A stretch of 38,097 bases of DNA from UBA8522 sp035528895. GTDB lineage: Bacteria; Acidobacteriota; Aminicenantia; Aminicenantales; UBA8522. A model generated the notes under the pieces. That model saw nothing but the letters and a program-made list of their open reading frames with translations. It had not been told where the DNA came from and ran no database searches. Location of the stretch: positions 1 through 38,097 of the forward strand of contig DATKXS010000135.1 of the NCBI GenBank assembly GCA_035528895.1, in the 5' to 3' direction. Every line of letters begins with the position of its first letter. Position 1 is the stretch's first letter. A program made the position numbers and the translations under genes. Below, in pieces: positions 6,775 to 15,396 of the stretch.

Positions 6775-7862
6775 AGATAGCGCTGGATGGCTTTGAGCTG
6801 GGCCGGGATGCCAAAGGGGTCGGCCGGGTCATCCACAATCTGTTGGTCCAGCTTCCGGACCTCAGCCCGAACGACGATTTCCTCATTTTCACCAAAGAGG
6901 GCATCGGGCAATACTCCCATCCCCGCGTGGAGGAGCGCCTCCTGCCTTGGCGGGGAGGCTACCTCCGTTGGCAGAACGGGCCTCTGCGAAGGGCCCTGAA
7001 GAGGGCGAATCCCGATCTTTTTATCGCCTCAAACTATGTCCTCCCCCTTTCCTGTCCTTGGAAGACCATCCTTTTCGAGCACGATATCTCGGTGGTCTCT
7101 CATCCCGAATGGTATCCTCGAAGATACTCCTTCACCCGGAGGTTTCTTGTCAGACGGAGCCTGGAGCAGGCGGACCTTGTTGTCGTCTCTTCTGAGTTCG
7201 TTAAGAAGGAGATCCTGGATTCCTTTGATATCAACGGGGAGAAGATCAGGATCATCGGCTACGGCGTGGAAGAAAAATTCCGGCGGGCCTCGGGAACCGA
7301 AATCGAGCTCTGGAAGGAGAAAAAAGGCCTGGCCGGGAAAAAGGTCGTCGGCTTTCTCGGCTCCATTTTCAGGCGGCGTCATATTCCCGAGCTCATCCGG
7401 GCCGTGGGCTTGCTCCAGGCGGGGTTACCGGAGGCGGTGCTTTATCTTGTCGGGCAGGATTTCGGCGTCTTGGGCGGGGGAGACGCCCCCGCTCCGGCGA
7501 TGCCGGACTGGGTCTTATGGGATCAGTCGCTTCCCGAGGAGGAACTATCGCTCTATTATTCTTCCGTCGACGCTTTCGCCTACCTTTCGGAATACGAGGG
7601 GTTCGGGTTTCCGCCCCTTGAGGCGCTGGCCTGCGGCACGCCCTCGGTGCTCCTGGACGGCAGCTCACTGGGCGAAGTCTTCTCCGGTCTGGCCCTTATG
7701 GTCGATGTGCCCGAGTCGGGGGTGATCGCCGCCGCCCTGAGGACGGCTCTTACTGACGAGGCGAAGAGGGCCGGGCTTCTGAACGAGTTCGATCGCCGGA
7801 GAGAGCGGTTTTCCTGGAAAAGGGCGGCGCGTGAGCTGGCCGCTTCAATCCGAAGCATGTGA
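6771..7862 (+). CDS. GT4-family glycosyltransferase
   Basis: The 363-residue product is a second GT-B enzyme of the operon: MKIALDGFELGRDAKGVGRV at the N-terminus, ILFEHDISVVSHPEWYP in the acceptor domain, KKVVGFLGSIFRRRHIPELI at the donor domain, and EYEGFGFPPLEALACGTPS carrying EX7E. It is clearly related to the gene just upstream in plan but differs along its length, so the two probably make different linkages. The start overlaps the previous stop (ATGA), and the end overlaps the next start (GTGA), which suggests coupled translation. Confidence 0.9.
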   Translation: MKIALDGFELGRDAKGVGRVIHNLLVQLPDLSPNDDFLIFTKEGIGQYSHPRVEERLLPWRGGYLRWQNGPLRRALKRANPDLFIASNYVLPLSCPWKTILFEHDISVVSHPEWYPRRYSFTRRFLVRRSLEQADLVVVSSEFVKKEILDSFDINGEKIRIIGYGVEEKFRRASGTEIELWKEKKGLAGKKVVGFLGSIFRRRHIPELIRAVGLLQAGLPEAVLYLVGQDFGVLGGGDAPAPAMPDWVLWDQSLPEEELSLYYSSVDAFAYLSEYEGFGFPPLEALACGTPSVLLDGSSLGEVFSGLALMVDVPESGVIAAALRTALTDEAKRAGLLNEFDRRRERFSWKRAARELAASIRSM

Positions 7863-8788
7863 CCAGGATGAGGAATTCCGGCCAGAGCGATCCCGGACAG
7901 AAGAGCAGCCCGGAGCTCTCAATCGTCCTCGTCAATTACAACGACCGCGGCCACCTGACCGCCTGCCTGTCGTCGCTCCAGAAGGCGATTTTCGGTTTGA
8001 GAGCCGAGGTCATCCTGGTGGACAATCATTCCGAGGACGGAAGCCCTGACCTGGTCAGGGCGGCCTTCCCCCGGGTCAGGCTGATCGAAAACAAAGAGAA
8101 CGTCGGCTACCCCAAGGCCAACAACATCGGGTTTCGTCAAAGCCGGGGAGAGTTCTGTTTATTCCTGAACACCGATACGGTCGTGCCCGAGAGCGGGCTT
8201 GCCGCGCTCCTATCCGGGATCAGGGGTCGGCCGGAGGCGGGGGCGATCGGCCCGGCCCTCGTCCATGAGAACGGGCGTTTCCAGGTCTCTTTCGGCAGGA
8301 AGGTGAGCTTCTTTTCCGAGATTCGCCAGAAGCTCATCCTCAACCCTTTCTACAGGATCGCGCTCCGGTCCTCCCGGAAGGCCCGGGAGGTCGGCTGGCT
8401 GAGCGGGGCCTGCCTGCTGGCCAGGCGCGGAGCGGTCGAGGCGGCCGGTCTTTTCGACGAGGATTTTTTCCTTTATTTTGAGGATATCGACCTCTGCCGA
8501 AGGATCAGAGAGCGCGGCTTCAAGCTCATCTTCTTTCCTGCGGTCCGGGTCGCCCACGTCGGCGGAGCGGCCACCTCCGCCCGCCGTCGGCGGAGCCGCC
8601 TGGAATACCGGCGCAGCCAGCTCCGTTTCTATGAGAAGCACAATTCCCGCAATTCCCGGCGTCTCCTGAAGTTCTACTTGAGATGGAATGTCCTTGTTCT
8701 TGGACTCATCAGGTCGAAAAAAGACAGAGAGGAGAGGGCACGCTATCGGGAGGGGCTCCGGAGGCTCGCCTCCGGCCGAGGGAGCTGA
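7859..8788 (+). CDS. GT2-family glycosyltransferase (rhamnosyltransferase-like)
   Basis: A 309-residue inverting GT-A enzyme. LSIVLVNYNDRGHLTACLSSL opens the fold, VILVDNHSEDGS follows, ENVGYPKANNIGF binds nucleotide, and LFLNTDT is the DxD-type metal site. The acceptor half has GWLSGACLLARR and DFFLYFEDIDLCRRIRERG, typical of WbbL-like rhamnosyltransferases. The start is a GTG at 7859 overlapping the previous TGA; an ATG three codons later (7868) is an alternative. The C-terminal 60 residues are very basic and could bind the membrane surface. The donor dTDP-rhamnose is suggested only by family resemblance; no rhamnose synthesis genes are in the window. Confidence 0.88.
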   Translation: MTRMRNSGQSDPGQKSSPELSIVLVNYNDRGHLTACLSSLQKAIFGLRAEVILVDNHSEDGSPDLVRAAFPRVRLIENKENVGYPKANNIGFRQSRGEFCLFLNTDTVVPESGLAALLSGIRGRPEAGAIGPALVHENGRFQVSFGRKVSFFSEIRQKLILNPFYRIALRSSRKAREVGWLSGACLLARRGAVEAAGLFDEDFFLYFEDIDLCRRIRERGFKLIFFPAVRVAHVGGAATSARRRRSRLEYRRSQLRFYEKHNSRNSRRLLKFYLRWNVLVLGLIRSKKDREERARYREGLRRLASGRGS

Positions 8789-8796
8789 GTGAATCG

Positions 8797-9927
8797 ATGG
8801 AAAAATTCAGAATCATGGAGATGATCGATAAGCCCGCCCTCGGCGGCGGGCAGACCGCTCTTCTTCTCCTGGCCGAGAACCTGGACCGAGACATATTCGA
8901 GGTCTTCGTCTGTTCGGGTGGAGAGGGCCCGCTGGCGGAGGAGGCCCGGCGAAAAGGTCTCACCTTTGTGCCGGCCCCCCTGAATAAAAAGCTCAGCTTC
9001 CGTTCCCGGCGCGAAATCGCCTCTGTCCTCAAAGAATTGAAAATCGACATCCTTCATACCCATGGCGGGGTGGCCGGGCTCTACGGCCGGACCGCGGCCC
9101 GCCTTGCCAGGACGCCGGCCCTCGTCCATACTCTTCACGGCATTCACTATCTTCACTATAGAAACCCATTCCTGCGGTGGTTGTATGTGCTCCTGGAAAG
9201 GAGATACTCCAGGTTCACCGACCGGCTGGTTCTTGTCTGCCAGTCCGACCTCCGGCGGGCCAGAAGACACAAACTGGCGCCTGATAGGAGGATGACGGTC
9301 ATCCTGAATGGCCTCGATGTCCGGCCCGATCCCGGGGCCGATGACCTCGCCCGGCGAAGAAGTGAGCTGGGATGGATACCCGGCCGGCCCGTCGTCGGGA
9401 CGGTCGCCCGCCTCCATCGCCAGAAGGGAATCATTCATCTCCTTCACGCCGGCCGGAAGATTCTCAAGGCCGTTCCGGAATCCAGAGTTGTGGTCGTGGG
9501 GGATGGTCCTCAGGCCGACAGGATGAGGCGGGAAGCGCGCCGCTTGGGACTCGGGGAGAGGTGCCTTTTCCTCGGAGCGAGGGAGGATGCCACAGCCCTT
9601 ATGGCGCTATTCGATGTCTTTGTTTTGCCGTCTCTCTGGGAGGGATTGCCTTTTGTTCTCGTGGAAGCCGCCGCCCTGGGGAAGCCGGTCGTCGCCACGG
9701 CTGTGGACGGGGTTCCCGAGATACTGGAGGATGGCCGGACCGGCCTGCTCGTTCCGCCCGGTGATTCCGCAGCTCTGGCCGATGCCGTCATTCGACTATT
9801 GCGGGACAAGGATGAGGCGGGACGCTTGGCGGAGAGGGCCAGGACGCTCGTCCCACCCCGCTTCCCCCTGCGCCGCATGGTCGAACAAACTCAAAACCTG
9901 TACCTGGAGTTGCTCAACCGGAAATAG
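8797..9927 (+). CDS. GT4-family glycosyltransferase
   Basis: A 376-residue GT-B enzyme. It has the glycine loop PALGGGQTALLLLAENL, the histidine pair in ILHTHGGVAGLYGR, ALVHTLHGIHY, the donor-domain start VVGTVARLHRQKGIIHLL, VVVGDGPQ, and EX7E in LWEGLPFVLVEAAALGKPVV. The ATG at 8797, 8 bases after the preceding stop and behind GGGAGCTGAG, is preferred over earlier in-frame codons that lie inside the GT2 gene. It is the last gene before the internal promoter at 9931. Confidence 0.9.
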   Translation: MEKFRIMEMIDKPALGGGQTALLLLAENLDRDIFEVFVCSGGEGPLAEEARRKGLTFVPAPLNKKLSFRSRREIASVLKELKIDILHTHGGVAGLYGRTAARLARTPALVHTLHGIHYLHYRNPFLRWLYVLLERRYSRFTDRLVLVCQSDLRRARRHKLAPDRRMTVILNGLDVRPDPGADDLARRRSELGWIPGRPVVGTVARLHRQKGIIHLLHAGRKILKAVPESRVVVVGDGPQADRMRREARRLGLGERCLFLGAREDATALMALFDVFVLPSLWEGLPFVLVEAAALGKPVVATAVDGVPEILEDGRTGLLVPPGDSAALADAVIRLLRDKDEAGRLAERARTLVPPRFPLRRMVEQTQNLYLELLNRK

Positions 9928-9930
9928 ATA

Positions 9931-9959
9931 TTGTGTCCCCCTAAGAGGTGATTTATAAT
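9931..9959 (+). promoter_or_regulatory. Internal promoter of the glycan operon, leaderless type
   Basis: TTGTGT (9931-9936), 17-base spacer, consensus TATAAT (9954-9959). Predicted transcription start about 9966, 2 bases before the ATG at 9968. No Shine-Dalgarno site. It would let the last glycosyltransferase and the phosphotransferase be transcribed separately. Confidence 0.68.
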
Positions 9960-9967
9960 CAACCCCA

Positions 9968-11086
9968 ATGGACAAGATCAAAATCGCCCTGGTCCATGAC
10001 TGGCTGACCGGCCAGCGGGGCGGCGAGAAGGTGCTCGAGGTACTGGCCGAGATCTTCCCCGAGGCCCCGATTTATACGCTTTTCCACATCAAGGGAAGTC
10101 AGGCCGAGACGATCGAGAAGCGGGACATCCGGACGAGTTTTCTTCAGAAGCTGCCCTTTCTCAAGAAGAGATACCGCTACTACCTGCCGCTCTTCCCTCT
10201 GGCCGTCGAGCTCTTTGACCTGGGGGATTATGAACTGGTCATCTCGAGCTCTCACTGCGTGGCCAAGGGCGCCATTCCCCCGCCTGACGCTCTCCACATC
10301 AGCTACGTTCACTCGCCCATCCGCTACGCCTGGAACCAGTATTTTGCCTACTTCTCGCCGGACCGGCTGTCGTTTTTTTCGCGACGCCTCATTCCCCCGG
10401 TCATCCACCGGCTGCGCATCTGGGACGAATCGTCCTCCGCCCGGGTGGATCATTTCGTCGCCAACTCGGAGAACGTCGCCCGGCGCATCCAGAAGTACTA
10501 CCGCCGGGAAGCCGATGTCATCCCCCCTCCGGTGGATACGGAGTTCTTCCGGCCGCCCGCTGACGAGCCGCCCCGGTCGGACTATCTCATCGTCTCGGCG
10601 CTCGTACCCTACAAGCGGATCGACCTGGCCGTCGAGGCCTTCAACCGTTCCGGAGAGCGGCTCACGATCGTCGGCACCGGACCCGACCTTGGAAAGCTCA
10701 AGAAAATGGCCCGCTCGAATATCGGTTTCCTCGGTCAGGTTCCGGCTGAGGACCTCCGGGCTCTCTATCAGAAGGCGAAAGCCCTGCTTCTTCCCGGCGA
10801 AGAGGATTTCGGGATCACGGCCCTGGAGGCCCAGGCCTGCGGGACGCCCGTCATCGCCTACGGCCGCGGCGGTGCCCTGGAGAGCATCGTCCCGGGCGAG
10901 ACCGGTGTCTTTTTCTCCGAGCCCACGGCCGCCGGCCTGGGCGGCGCCCTTGACAAATTCCAGGGCTTGAAATTTAATAAATCCGGCATCCGGGCGAACG
11001 CCGAGAAGTTCTCCCGCCGCGCCTTCCGAGAGAGGATGGCGGCTTATTTCGAGCAGAAATGGGCGGATTATAAAGGGCAGCGGTGA
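9968..11086 (+). CDS. GT4-family glycosyltransferase (WbaZ/mannosyltransferase-like)
   Basis: The 372-residue product begins IALVHDWLTGQRGGEKVLE, the usual opening of WbaZ-type mannosyltransferases. It continues with ISYVHSPIRYAWNQYFAYF and VANSENVARRIQKYY, then the donor domain with YLIVSALVPYKRIDLAVEAF, and the EX7E-type motif EEDFGITALEAQACGTPVIAY. It has its own promoter and no Shine-Dalgarno site. Its end overlaps the GTG start of the phosphotransferase by 4 bases (GTGA), so this enzyme and the glycan-initiating enzyme are made together. It may therefore add an early sugar; that order is inference. Confidence 0.91.
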   Translation: MDKIKIALVHDWLTGQRGGEKVLEVLAEIFPEAPIYTLFHIKGSQAETIEKRDIRTSFLQKLPFLKKRYRYYLPLFPLAVELFDLGDYELVISSSHCVAKGAIPPPDALHISYVHSPIRYAWNQYFAYFSPDRLSFFSRRLIPPVIHRLRIWDESSSARVDHFVANSENVARRIQKYYRREADVIPPPVDTEFFRPPADEPPRSDYLIVSALVPYKRIDLAVEAFNRSGERLTIVGTGPDLGKLKKMARSNIGFLGQVPAEDLRALYQKAKALLLPGEEDFGITALEAQACGTPVIAYGRGGALESIVPGETGVFFSEPTAAGLGGALDKFQGLKFNKSGIRANAEKFSRRAFRERMAAYFEQKWADYKGQR

Positions 11087-12534
11087 TCCAGAGAAAGCGT
11101 TCCGGTCTGGTCGGGCTTTTTGTGCTCAGCGATGTCGTGGCCATCCTCTTCTCCTATTTTTATTCTTACCTTTTTCGTTTTTACGTCTATCTCATTCCCG
11201 TGGACCCGGCCAAGGGGATCCCGCCTCTCCATCAATATGTGGTCGTCTTTCCGCTCTTCCTGGCGACGCATCTTCTGATCTTTTACCTCCAGGGCTTCTA
11301 CAGGACCCGCCTCCAGCGCGCCAAGATCGACGATTTCCTGGCCGTCTGTCTGAACGTGATCCTGACCATCGCCGTCGATTTTTTCGGGATCATGAGCTAC
11401 CTCTACGGCTACAGTCAGGGCCCGCGGCCGCTTTTCCGAGTGACCTTCAAGCTCTCGCACGGCTTCCTGGCGGTTTATTTTGTCGTTGTCATCTTCATGA
11501 TCACGTTTTTCCGTAACCAGATCTTTTTTTACATGAAAAGACGGTATGCCAGGGGGTTGAACCTCCAGAACGTGCTCGTCATCGGAGCGGGGGAAATGGG
11601 GAAGGCGGTGGCCCAGAAGATCCTCGTCTACAAGGACCTGGGTTTCCGGCTCAAGGGCTTCCTGGACGACGAACGGCCCGTCGGAGAAAAGATCGAGATC
11701 GACGGCGGAGTGGAAGTGCTCGGCCGAATCCGGGACCTCGGGCCGATCCTCGATCAAGGAGAGGTCAACGAGGTTTTTGTCGCCCTGGACCTGAACAACT
11801 ACGCCAAGATCCAGGAGACCATCAAGGTCGCCCACCGCTATGTGGTCAACATCCGTCTGATTCCCGACCTGTTCCAGCTCCTCACCTTGAAAGCCAACAT
11901 CCAGGACCTCGACGGATTCCCGGTCATCTCGATCGACGATGTCGCCCTGAGAGGCGGCAAAAGCCTGCTCAAGCGGGTGATCGACATCGTTGTTTCCGCC
12001 CTGGGGCTGATCGTCCTTTCGCCCCTGTTCCTCGTGATCGCCGTTGTCGTTAAACTGACCTCCCCGGGCCCGGTCTTCTTCCGCCAGGAGAGGATGGGCC
12101 TGGACGGACGGCGGTTCACCATGATCAAGTTCCGGACGATGGTCCGGAGCGCCGAGGAGGAGTCGGGCCCGGTGATGAGCCGTCCCGGCGACCCCCGGAT
12201 GACCAAAGTCGGCCGTTTTCTCCGTAAATTCAGCCTCGATGAGCTCCCCCAGCTCGTCAACGTCCTCAAGGGCGAAATGAGCCTGATCGGGCCGCGTCCG
12301 GAGCGGCCCGAATTCGTCAGAGAATTCGCCGGCAAGATCCCCAACTACATGCTCCGGCATAAGGTCAAGTGTGGGATCACGGGCTGGGCCCAGGTCCACG
12401 GCCTGCGGCAGGACACTCCGATCAGCAAGCGGATCGAATACGATTTCTACTACATCCAGAACTGGTCGTTAGGCCTCGAGCTCAAGATCATCTGGATGAC
12501 CCTGCGCAAGGGGTTTGTCGACCGGAACATGTAG
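11083..12534 (+). CDS. Undecaprenyl-phosphate sugar phosphotransferase (polyprenyl glycosylphosphotransferase)
   Basis: The 483-residue product starts glycan assembly by moving a sugar-1-phosphate from a nucleotide sugar to undecaprenyl phosphate. Several hydrophobic segments fill the first 150 residues. A Rossmann-like CoA-binding_3 region follows (NVLVIGAGEMGKAVAQKIL, about 166-184). The C-terminal catalytic domain starts at KSLLKRVIDIVVSALGLIV, with GPVFFRQERMGLDGRRFTMIK, KFSLDELPQLVNVLKGEMSL, GPRPERPEF and GITGWAQVHGLR. The plan matches the WcaJ/EpsE-like family, usually specific for glucose or galactose. It starts at a GTG overlapping the preceding stop. No flippase, polymerase or ligase gene lies in the window. 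Confidence 0.93.
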   Translation: MIQRKRSGLVGLFVLSDVVAILFSYFYSYLFRFYVYLIPVDPAKGIPPLHQYVVVFPLFLATHLLIFYLQGFYRTRLQRAKIDDFLAVCLNVILTIAVDFFGIMSYLYGYSQGPRPLFRVTFKLSHGFLAVYFVVVIFMITFFRNQIFFYMKRRYARGLNLQNVLVIGAGEMGKAVAQKILVYKDLGFRLKGFLDDERPVGEKIEIDGGVEVLGRIRDLGPILDQGEVNEVFVALDLNNYAKIQETIKVAHRYVVNIRLIPDLFQLLTLKANIQDLDGFPVISIDDVALRGGKSLLKRVIDIVVSALGLIVLSPLFLVIAVVVKLTSPGPVFFRQERMGLDGRRFTMIKFRTMVRSAEEESGPVMSRPGDPRMTKVGRFLRKFSLDELPQLVNVLKGEMSLIGPRPERPEFVREFAGKIPNYMLRHKVKCGITGWAQVHGLRQDTPISKRIEYDFYYIQNWSLGLELKIIWMTLRKGFVDRNM

Positions 12535-12550
12535 GCGGCCGCCCGCCGTC

Positions 12551-13414
12551 TCAATCCCTCTTCAAAACCTCGTACAAAACCTGTTGAAGCTCCTGGACAA
12601 AGCGGAGCTTATCCGCCTTCGTCGGCTCGGCCGGGGTGAAAATCACCGCGGGCAGGAACTCAACGGTCAGACGGGGCTTCTCGTAGCACTTGATCCTCAT
12701 CCTGTCCAGGAGACACCGCCACAGCCGGAAGGGAAGGATCCTGTCGGCGATGTATTTCCTGTAGGTGTCCTTGTTGATCTCGGGTCTTTCTTTGATGATG
12801 CTCGGCACGATCTTCAGGACTTGGCCACGCCGGTGGAGCATCGCGGCCAGGCTGGGGACAGTTGTCGGGATGCTCAAGAGCTCGGCTTTTTCATGAGTCC
12901 TCCCCCCGCTCGGCGCGATGGCCACGGGAATGTTCTCGGCCAAGGACTCGAGACAGGACTCGAGGGCCTGCTTGTTGATCCGCGCCTTTCTGATCATTTC
13001 TTCCTCTGTCGGGGGATCATGCAGGTAAACAGGGATGAAATTGAGCCGGCCCATCTGAGCGATCAGGAATCGCGTCATCAGGTTCGCGATCCAGTCCAGC
13101 GTTCGCCGCGTCAGGGTCCGCCTCTCCATCTTCTTCTGGAAACGCGGCGAAAAAAGGGAGTTCCGGACGTCCCTTTCGGTCCTTTCGAAGAGATCCCGGC
13201 CGACGAGCGTCAGTTCGATAAAAAACCGGATCGGCGGGTCGGTCGGGGCGGCCACCGCCAGAAAGATCGGCTCGCTGCGCCTGACGATGTGGTTATATAC
13301 AAAAAGGGTGGGTTCTTTCCGGGGGATATTGTGGAGCCCGATAGCCCTGGGTTTGGGACAGATGGGAACTGTTCTCAACAGGCGGACGCAGTTTCTGTAG
13401 GATAGCGTGAGCAT
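12551..13414 (-). CDS. Plastid-GPAT-like acyltransferase with altered HX4D motif
   Basis: The 287-residue product looks like an acyltransferase of the PlsC/GPAT superfamily. It has the FVYNH motif (N41, H42), the long helix region LTRRTLDWIANLMTRFLIA, then PVAIAPSGGRTHEKAEL (about 163-179), which matches the 'APSGGR' block of the soluble plastid glycerol-3-phosphate acyltransferases rather than the FPEG of PlsC. The catalytic HX4D is not intact: after H42 come IVRR, S47 and E48, so the acidic residue is a Glu one place late. It lies 8 bases downstream of pgsA, consistent with phospholipid synthesis. The open frame upstream of 13414 only shadows pgsA. Family likely; activity uncertain. Confidence 0.72.
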   Translation of the reverse strand: MLTLSYRNCVRLLRTVPICPKPRAIGLHNIPRKEPTLFVYNHIVRRSEPIFLAVAAPTDPPIRFFIELTLVGRDLFERTERDVRNSLFSPRFQKKMERRTLTRRTLDWIANLMTRFLIAQMGRLNFIPVYLHDPPTEEEMIRKARINKQALESCLESLAENIPVAIAPSGGRTHEKAELLSIPTTVPSLAAMLHRRGQVLKIVPSIIKERPEINKDTYRKYIADRILPFRLWRCLLDRMRIKCYEKPRLTVEFLPAVIFTPAEPTKADKLRFVQELQQVLYEVLKRD

Positions 13415-13422
13415 CGAATCGT

Positions 13423-14040
13423 TCAGGCCGTCGGGAAAAAGGTCAGGCGGATGCCTTTGAGGACGTATTGCGTCCCCGAGACGATGGTGAGGAGCAGAGT
13501 GGAGATACAGAATACGTCCAGGACGGAAGACGATGTCAGCGCCGCCAGGATGGCCGACCGTCCCGGAGCGGAGACGTGGACGCAGTTGGAGAGAATGACC
13601 CAGAAGACCGTGGCCATCTGGAAAACCGTGCTGATCTTTCCCGACACCGTGGGCGGGAACTCCCTGGGGCCGCGGATACAGTATATCACCACCCCGCCCG
13701 CGAGGATGAGAAAGTCCCGGCCGATGACGACCGCCGTCAGCCACAGCGGGATGACATAGCTGAAGCCCAGGCTCCGGACGCTCAAAAGGATGAAGGCGGT
13801 GGAAAGGAGCAGCTTATCGGCCAGCGGGTCGAGGATCGTCCCGATGCGCGTCCGCTGGTTCCAGACCCGCGCCGCCAGCCCGTCCAGGACGTCGGTCGAT
13901 CCGGCCAGAAAGATGACGACCAGGGCGCCCAGAGCCTTCTTTTGCAGGAGCATCAGGGCAAAGACGGGGACAAGGGCGAACCGGATCAAGGTGAGAGCAT
14001 TGGGTACGTTCCAGAACTTTTCTCTGGAGGTCGTTTCCAT
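13423..14040 (-). CDS. pgsA: CDP-diacylglycerol--glycerol-3-phosphate 3-phosphatidyltransferase (PgsA family)
   Basis: A 205-residue integral membrane CDP-alcohol phosphatidyltransferase. The full motif DxxDGxxARx8Gx3Dx3D is present (DVLDGLAAR...GTILDPLAD, about residues 49-73). It begins NVPNALTLIRFALVPVF, the typical N-terminus of PgsA, and has about five hydrophobic helices. PgsA makes phosphatidylglycerol phosphate; other family members make cardiolipin or phosphatidylinositol phosphate, but this N-terminus and length favour PgsA. It lies 33 bases after the TPR-SLH gene with a weak GCGAGG before the ATG. The next gene is an acyltransferase, so phospholipid genes sit together. Confidence 0.88.
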   Translation of the reverse strand: METTSREKFWNVPNALTLIRFALVPVFALMLLQKKALGALVVIFLAGSTDVLDGLAARVWNQRTRIGTILDPLADKLLLSTAFILLSVRSLGFSYVIPLWLTAVVIGRDFLILAGGVVIYCIRGPREFPPTVSGKISTVFQMATVFWVILSNCVHVSAPGRSAILAALTSSSVLDVFCISTLLLTIVSGTQYVLKGIRLTFFPTA

Positions 14041-14073
14041 CGCGGCCTCGCTATTCGCTCCCCCGCTGCGGGA

Positions 14074-15396
14074 TCAGCGCACCAGCGCAAGCAGGATATC
14101 GATGGTTTTGACGGCGTCCGCGCCGGGAACAGTCCGGTCTGGCCGGAAGGTCTTGTCCGAGTAGAGCTCCATGATCTGATAGGAGAGGATCTGACTGATC
14201 GTCCGATAAGTGTAGTGGTCGGGAGCGACGTCCTGGATCTGGATCATGTCCAGAGGGATCTGAGGGATGAACTTGTGGCCCCGGTCTTCGAGATATTTGA
14301 TGGCTTTGAGGAGCGTCTCGGCCAGTTCTTCCCGGGTCACATTCCTCTTCGGCTGAAAGGCATGGTTCGGGTAGATCTCGAGAAGACCCAGCGAGGTCAC
14401 TTTGAGGATGAACTTGACGGCCCAGGAAGTGGAGATGTCGATGATGATGGGAGGCTGCGACGGAGATTCCCCCAGAACATCCTTGAGCTTCACCGCCAAC
14501 AGGGCGGCGATGTCCTCCCGGGTGACCACCGGCGCAACCGGGATTTTATTGTACAAACTGGGTATCTCGAAGATGCCGAGCCTGCTCTTCAGGGCCTCGA
14601 CCTGTTGTTGGGCCTGTTGGTTTCCGCTGTCGAGCGTCAGGATCTTCTGGTAGATCTCCAGACTCCGTTCGTACTGCTTGGCCTCGGCCAGCGTCTCGGC
14701 GTATAGGCCCAGGATCTCGAGGTCTTCAGGTCGGCCGGCGGACGCCGCCTTCAGATGGACCAGGGCGCTCGACAGCCTGTTCTCGTCCCTGTAGAGACGG
14801 GCCAGGGCTAGATGTGTCGGAATGGACTCCGGGGCATAATGAAGGGCTTTGAGATAGGACTCTTTCCCACTCTCGATGTCTCCCCGGGCGACCGCCGCCC
14901 TGGCCGTTTCGACAGCCTGTTCGATCTTCTGCGTTTTTAGGAATTCGTATCCCTGCTTCGCCCAGGCGTTCGTGGGATCGATCTTCAGAACCTCCCGGAG
15001 TTCATTGAATGTCTTGTCCTCGTCGCCGATCTTCTGATAGAGCTGCGTCAGTCCCAGATGGGCCAGCAGAGAGTCCGGATTCTCTTCCACCGCCAGTTTG
15101 AAATATCCCTCGGCGGAAGGAAAGTTCTCCTGGAGAAGAAAAATATATCCCAGACCCGTATTATAGAGAGGACTCGCGGGGCCCAAACGGAGAAAGGCCT
15201 TTTCGGCTTTGTCTATCCAGCCCTTCCTCAGGCAGTCCCAGGCCTCTGCCATCTGGATACGTTCTTCGAGCGTCAATGGGGTGACCAGAGATTGAGGGAG
15301 ATTTTCGATATAGAGGTTGGGCGGCGGTGGCGCGACGGTGACGCAGGATGCCAGGAGGATGGCGAGGGCGCCGAGCCGACAAGCATTTCTTACCAA
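14074..15396 (-). CDS. TPR lipoprotein with C-terminal S-layer-homology (SLH) repeats
   Basis: The 440-residue product has a lipoprotein signal with a good lipobox (ILLASC, Cys 18). Several tetratricopeptide repeats fill about residues 45-280 (for example NTGLGYIFLLQENFPSAEGY and THLALARLYRDENRLSSALV). About 150 residues of SLH-like repeats follow, with the markers GLLEIYPNHAFQPKRNVTREEL and IMELYSDKTFRPDRTVPGAD. SLH domains bind cell-wall polymer or pyruvylated glycan, or act as linkers in diderm envelope proteins. The start appears to be a TTG at 15396, behind AAGGAG and overlapping the end of hflX by 7 bases; the upstream frame gives no better start. Function beyond an envelope scaffold is unknown. 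Confidence 0.83.
   Translation of the reverse strand: MVRNACRLGALAILLASCVTVAPPPPNLYIENLPQSLVTPLTLEERIQMAEAWDCLRKGWIDKAEKAFLRLGPASPLYNTGLGYIFLLQENFPSAEGYFKLAVEENPDSLLAHLGLTQLYQKIGDEDKTFNELREVLKIDPTNAWAKQGYEFLKTQKIEQAVETARAAVARGDIESGKESYLKALHYAPESIPTHLALARLYRDENRLSSALVHLKAASAGRPEDLEILGLYAETLAEAKQYERSLEIYQKILTLDSGNQQAQQQVEALKSRLGIFEIPSLYNKIPVAPVVTREDIAALLAVKLKDVLGESPSQPPIIIDISTSWAVKFILKVTSLGLLEIYPNHAFQPKRNVTREELAETLLKAIKYLEDRGHKFIPQIPLDMIQIQDVAPDHYTYRTISQILSYQIMELYSDKTFRPDRTVPGADAVKTIDILLALVR

Noticed and set aside
12535..12550. Possible terminator between the converging phosphotransferase and acyltransferase genes (GGCGGCCGCC palindrome)
   Set aside because: The stem is short and no T-run follows on either strand.
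13415..13744. 110-codon upstream extension of the acyltransferase frame
   Set aside because: It runs out of frame through pgsA and reads as low-complexity shadow sequence; homology to acyltransferases begins only after 13414.
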